A stretch of 7,201 nucleotides of DNA from Synechococcales cyanobacterium PMM_0036 (lineage in GTDB: Bacteria > Cyanobacteriota > Cyanobacteriia > Elainellales > Elainellaceae). Location of the stretch: positions 1-7,201 of the forward strand of contig CASBQM010000527.1 of NCBI GenBank assembly GCA_949127645.1, written 5' to 3'. Positions 5,993-7,201 of this stretch are shown in pieces (the first letter of the stretch is position 1; each line of letters opens with the position of its first letter). The notes below the pieces were generated by a model that was not told the DNA's origin, ran no database searches, and was given only the letters and a program-made list of their open reading frames with translations. The position numbers and the translations under genes were made by a program.

Positions 5993-6036
5993 CATGATTT
6001 GCAATGCATTTGAATCAATTTGTCAACCAAAGGCTT

Positions 6037-6043
6037 AAGGAGG
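6037..6043 (+). promoter_or_regulatory. Shine-Dalgarno AAGGAGG of ctaA
   Basis: A near-perfect anti-16S match lies nine bases before the ATG at 6053, which settles the ctaA start. It contrasts with ctaC and ctaD, where none is visible. Confidence 0.85.
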
Positions 6044-6052
6044 GTGTGACGC

Positions 6053-7021
6053 ATGGCTGACTCAAGTATCCGATCTGATTTGGCTGCCCTATCCCAGATT
6101 CTTGCTACTCCCGTTTTTAACCCTCCAGCCTTTGACCCTCAGGCTTTAGTCCGATCGCTCATCTGGAAAACGGCGATCGCCACCCTGATTTTGATGGCGA
6201 TCGGTAGCGCCACTCGTGTGATGAATGCTGGACTCGCCTGCCCTGACTGGCCGCTCTGCTATGGCACCCTGATTCCTAGTCAACAAATGAATCTTCAGGT
6301 GTTTCTAGAGTGGTTTCATCGGCTGGATGCAGCTCTCATCGGCATTTCTACTCTCAGTCTGGTAGGCCTGACGGTGTGGTATCGGCGAGTTTTGCCCGCC
6401 TGGTTGCCCTGGATGGCGCTGCTGGCGCTAGGACTGATTTTGTTTCAGGGCATTCTGGGCGGACTCACCGTGACGCAGCTTTTGCGTTTTGATATCGTGA
6501 CCGCACATTTGGGCACGGCGCTCCTGTTTTTCGCAACGCTACTGACGATGGGAACGCTTCTGCGCCCTCATCAAGCGACTGGAACAACGGGCAAGCTCCC
6601 CTGGCTCAGCCTGACTGCCGTCTTGCTAATCTATATGCAAAGCTTGTCGGGTGGGCTGGTTGGCTCTCAGTGGGCAGTCCATCAGTGCTTGCTGGTTTCA
6701 CAGCTTTGCAGCGTCATGAACACGCATCTGTTTGGGGTCGTGCCTGCTAGTTTGGCGACTCTGGCGATCGTCATCGTCACCCGCCAAACAGCCGCCCTCA
6801 ATGCCTCCTTCAGAAATCTGGCTAAGCTGGCAGGATTTTTGCTGCTGCTTCAGGTGATGTTGGGCATGGCAACGTTTCGTTTGCGTTTGCAGGTCGAGCT
6901 ACTAACAGTAAGCCATCAGGTGATCGGCGCTACTTTGCTCGGAACACTGGTGTGCTTTACCGTTTTGGCATGGCGCGATCGCCATCTCTCTAGCCTCTTT
7001 CCTGAAGGGGTTGGCTCCTAA
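6053..7021 (+). CDS. ctaA: heme A synthase (CtaA/COX15)
   Basis: This 322-residue membrane enzyme oxidises the C8 methyl of heme O to a formyl group, giving heme A for CtaD. About eight membrane helices are visible. The first half has ATRVMNAGLACPDWPLCYG (53-71), with the loop cysteine pair Cys63/Cys69, then EWFHRLDA (86-93) with His89, and TAHLGTALL (150-158) with His152. The second half has Cys212/Cys218 as a second pair, His225 and SHQVIGA (287-293) with His288. The four histidines match the heme-ligand positions of B. subtilis CtaA (60, 123, 216, 278) in order and spacing. The soluble N-terminal extension of about 33 residues is common in cyanobacteria. It is divergent from ctaCDE and followed 140 bp later by the probable ctaB. 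A short tandem repeat begins at its stop codon. Confidence 0.97.
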   Translation: MADSSIRSDLAALSQILATPVFNPPAFDPQALVRSLIWKTAIATLILMAIGSATRVMNAGLACPDWPLCYGTLIPSQQMNLQVFLEWFHRLDAALIGISTLSLVGLTVWYRRVLPAWLPWMALLALGLILFQGILGGLTVTQLLRFDIVTAHLGTALLFFATLLTMGTLLRPHQATGTTGKLPWLSLTAVLLIYMQSLSGGLVGSQWAVHQCLLVSQLCSVMNTHLFGVVPASLATLAIVIVTRQTAALNASFRNLAKLAGFLLLLQVMLGMATFRLRLQVELLTVSHQVIGATLLGTLVCFTVLAWRDRHLSSLFPEGVGS

Positions 7022-7094
7022 AGGGGCTAATTCTTAAAGGCTATTTTCTAAGGCTGCTTCCTGAAGGCTGATTCTTAAAGGCTGTTTCTTAAAG
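7003..7094 (+). repeat. roughly 14-bp degenerate tandem repeat starting at the ctaA stop codon
   Basis: The units resemble TAAAGGCTGNTTCT: 7019-7034 (16 bp), 7035-7048 (14), 7049-7061 (13), 7062-7075 (14) and 7076-7089 (14), with a partial one at 7090-7094. Each begins TAA or TGA, and the first supplies the ctaA stop codon. A related unit within the last codons of ctaA (about 7003-7018, TGAAGGGGTTGGCTCC) suggests the array extends into the coding end, encoding the final residues. It fills the first half of the ctaA-ctaB spacer. No hairpin terminator is seen here, in line with co-transcription of ctaB. Confidence 0.75.
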
Positions 7095-7161
7095 AAATTG
7101 ATTAAGCTCCCTAAATTTCCGCTCAGTTTTCCCGCTCAACCGTTTTAAGACGAGAATCCTA

Positions 7162-7201
7162 ATGCACGAAACCACCTGGACTGAAGCAAATCGCCATCAC
7201 C
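7162..7201 (+). CDS. ctaB: probable heme O synthase start (partial)
   Basis: An ATG at 7162 opens a frame of 13 codons to the right edge (MHETTWTEANRHH). The residues alone are not diagnostic, but cyanobacterial CtaB proteins have a short polar, His-containing N-terminus before the first membrane helix, and ctaB directly follows ctaA in many cyanobacteria. CtaB farnesylates heme B to heme O, the substrate of CtaA. The ribosome site is weak (GACGAG-like). The call rests mainly on context. Confidence 0.6.
   Translation, partial: MHETTWTEANRHH

Larger units (their letters stand above)
5369..6052. other. 684-bp divergent intergenic region between ctaC and ctaA
   Basis: This region must hold the promoters for ctaCDE (leftward) and ctaA (rightward). 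From 5369 to about 5640 no gene or clear site is seen; a TAGAAT on the minus strand (5402-5407) is a possible -10 for ctaC, about 34 bp before its GTG, but lacks a good -35. From about 5640 to 5922 there is a probable decayed plus-strand gene with a TATAAT box before it. From 5923 to 6052 is the ctaA upstream region with a weak promoter candidate, a direct repeat and a strong ribosome site. Confidence 0.6.

Overview
The window comes from a cyanobacterium, probably a filamentous, Leptolyngbya-like one. The grounds are five copies of the HIP1 octamer GCGATCGC (1245-1252, 3283-3290, 4229-4236, 6173-6180, 6975-6982), the sequence character of the cytochrome oxidase subunits, and a Ser/Thr kinase with an N-terminal zinc-ribbon of the cyanobacterial kind. 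The genus is a guess.

The core is the locus for an aa3-type cytochrome c oxidase and its heme A supply. On the minus strand, from right to left, lie ctaC (subunit II, CuA), ctaD (subunit I, heme a and heme a3/CuB) and ctaE (subunit III), closed by a likely intrinsic terminator at 1764-1797. Divergently, on the plus strand, lie ctaA (heme A synthase) and the first 13 codons of a gene that is very probably ctaB (heme O synthase). CtaB and CtaA convert heme B to heme O and then heme A, the cofactor of CtaD. CtaC and CtaD carry all expected metal ligands, so the oxidase looks functional. Its CtaD is of the A2 type, with Tyr-Ser in place of the D-channel glutamate.

Behind ctaE, on the same strand, is a thioredoxin-TPR protein of the CnoX/YbbN family with an intact WCGPC motif. 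The left edge holds the N-terminal 118 residues of a minus-strand Ser/Thr protein kinase. Between kinase and thioredoxin-like gene is about 520 bp with no solid gene, only a 29-codon plus-strand ORF that looks like a lipoprotein signal peptide.

The 684-bp divergent ctaC-ctaA spacer is not empty. On its plus strand, about 75 codons read as a protein broken by two TAA codons, each one C-to-T change from Gln CAA. It looks like a decayed gene and has a TATAAT box upstream.

The most unusual structural feature is short degenerate tandem repeats at gene ends. A 15-bp in-frame array gives CtaC a His/Asp-rich tail; a different 17-18-bp array fills the ctaC-ctaD spacer; a roughly 14-bp array starts at the ctaA stop codon; and a 9-bp motif recurs four times up to the stop codon of the thioredoxin-like gene. 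No mobile element, CRISPR array, tRNA or rRNA was seen, and no clearly novel multi-gene system.
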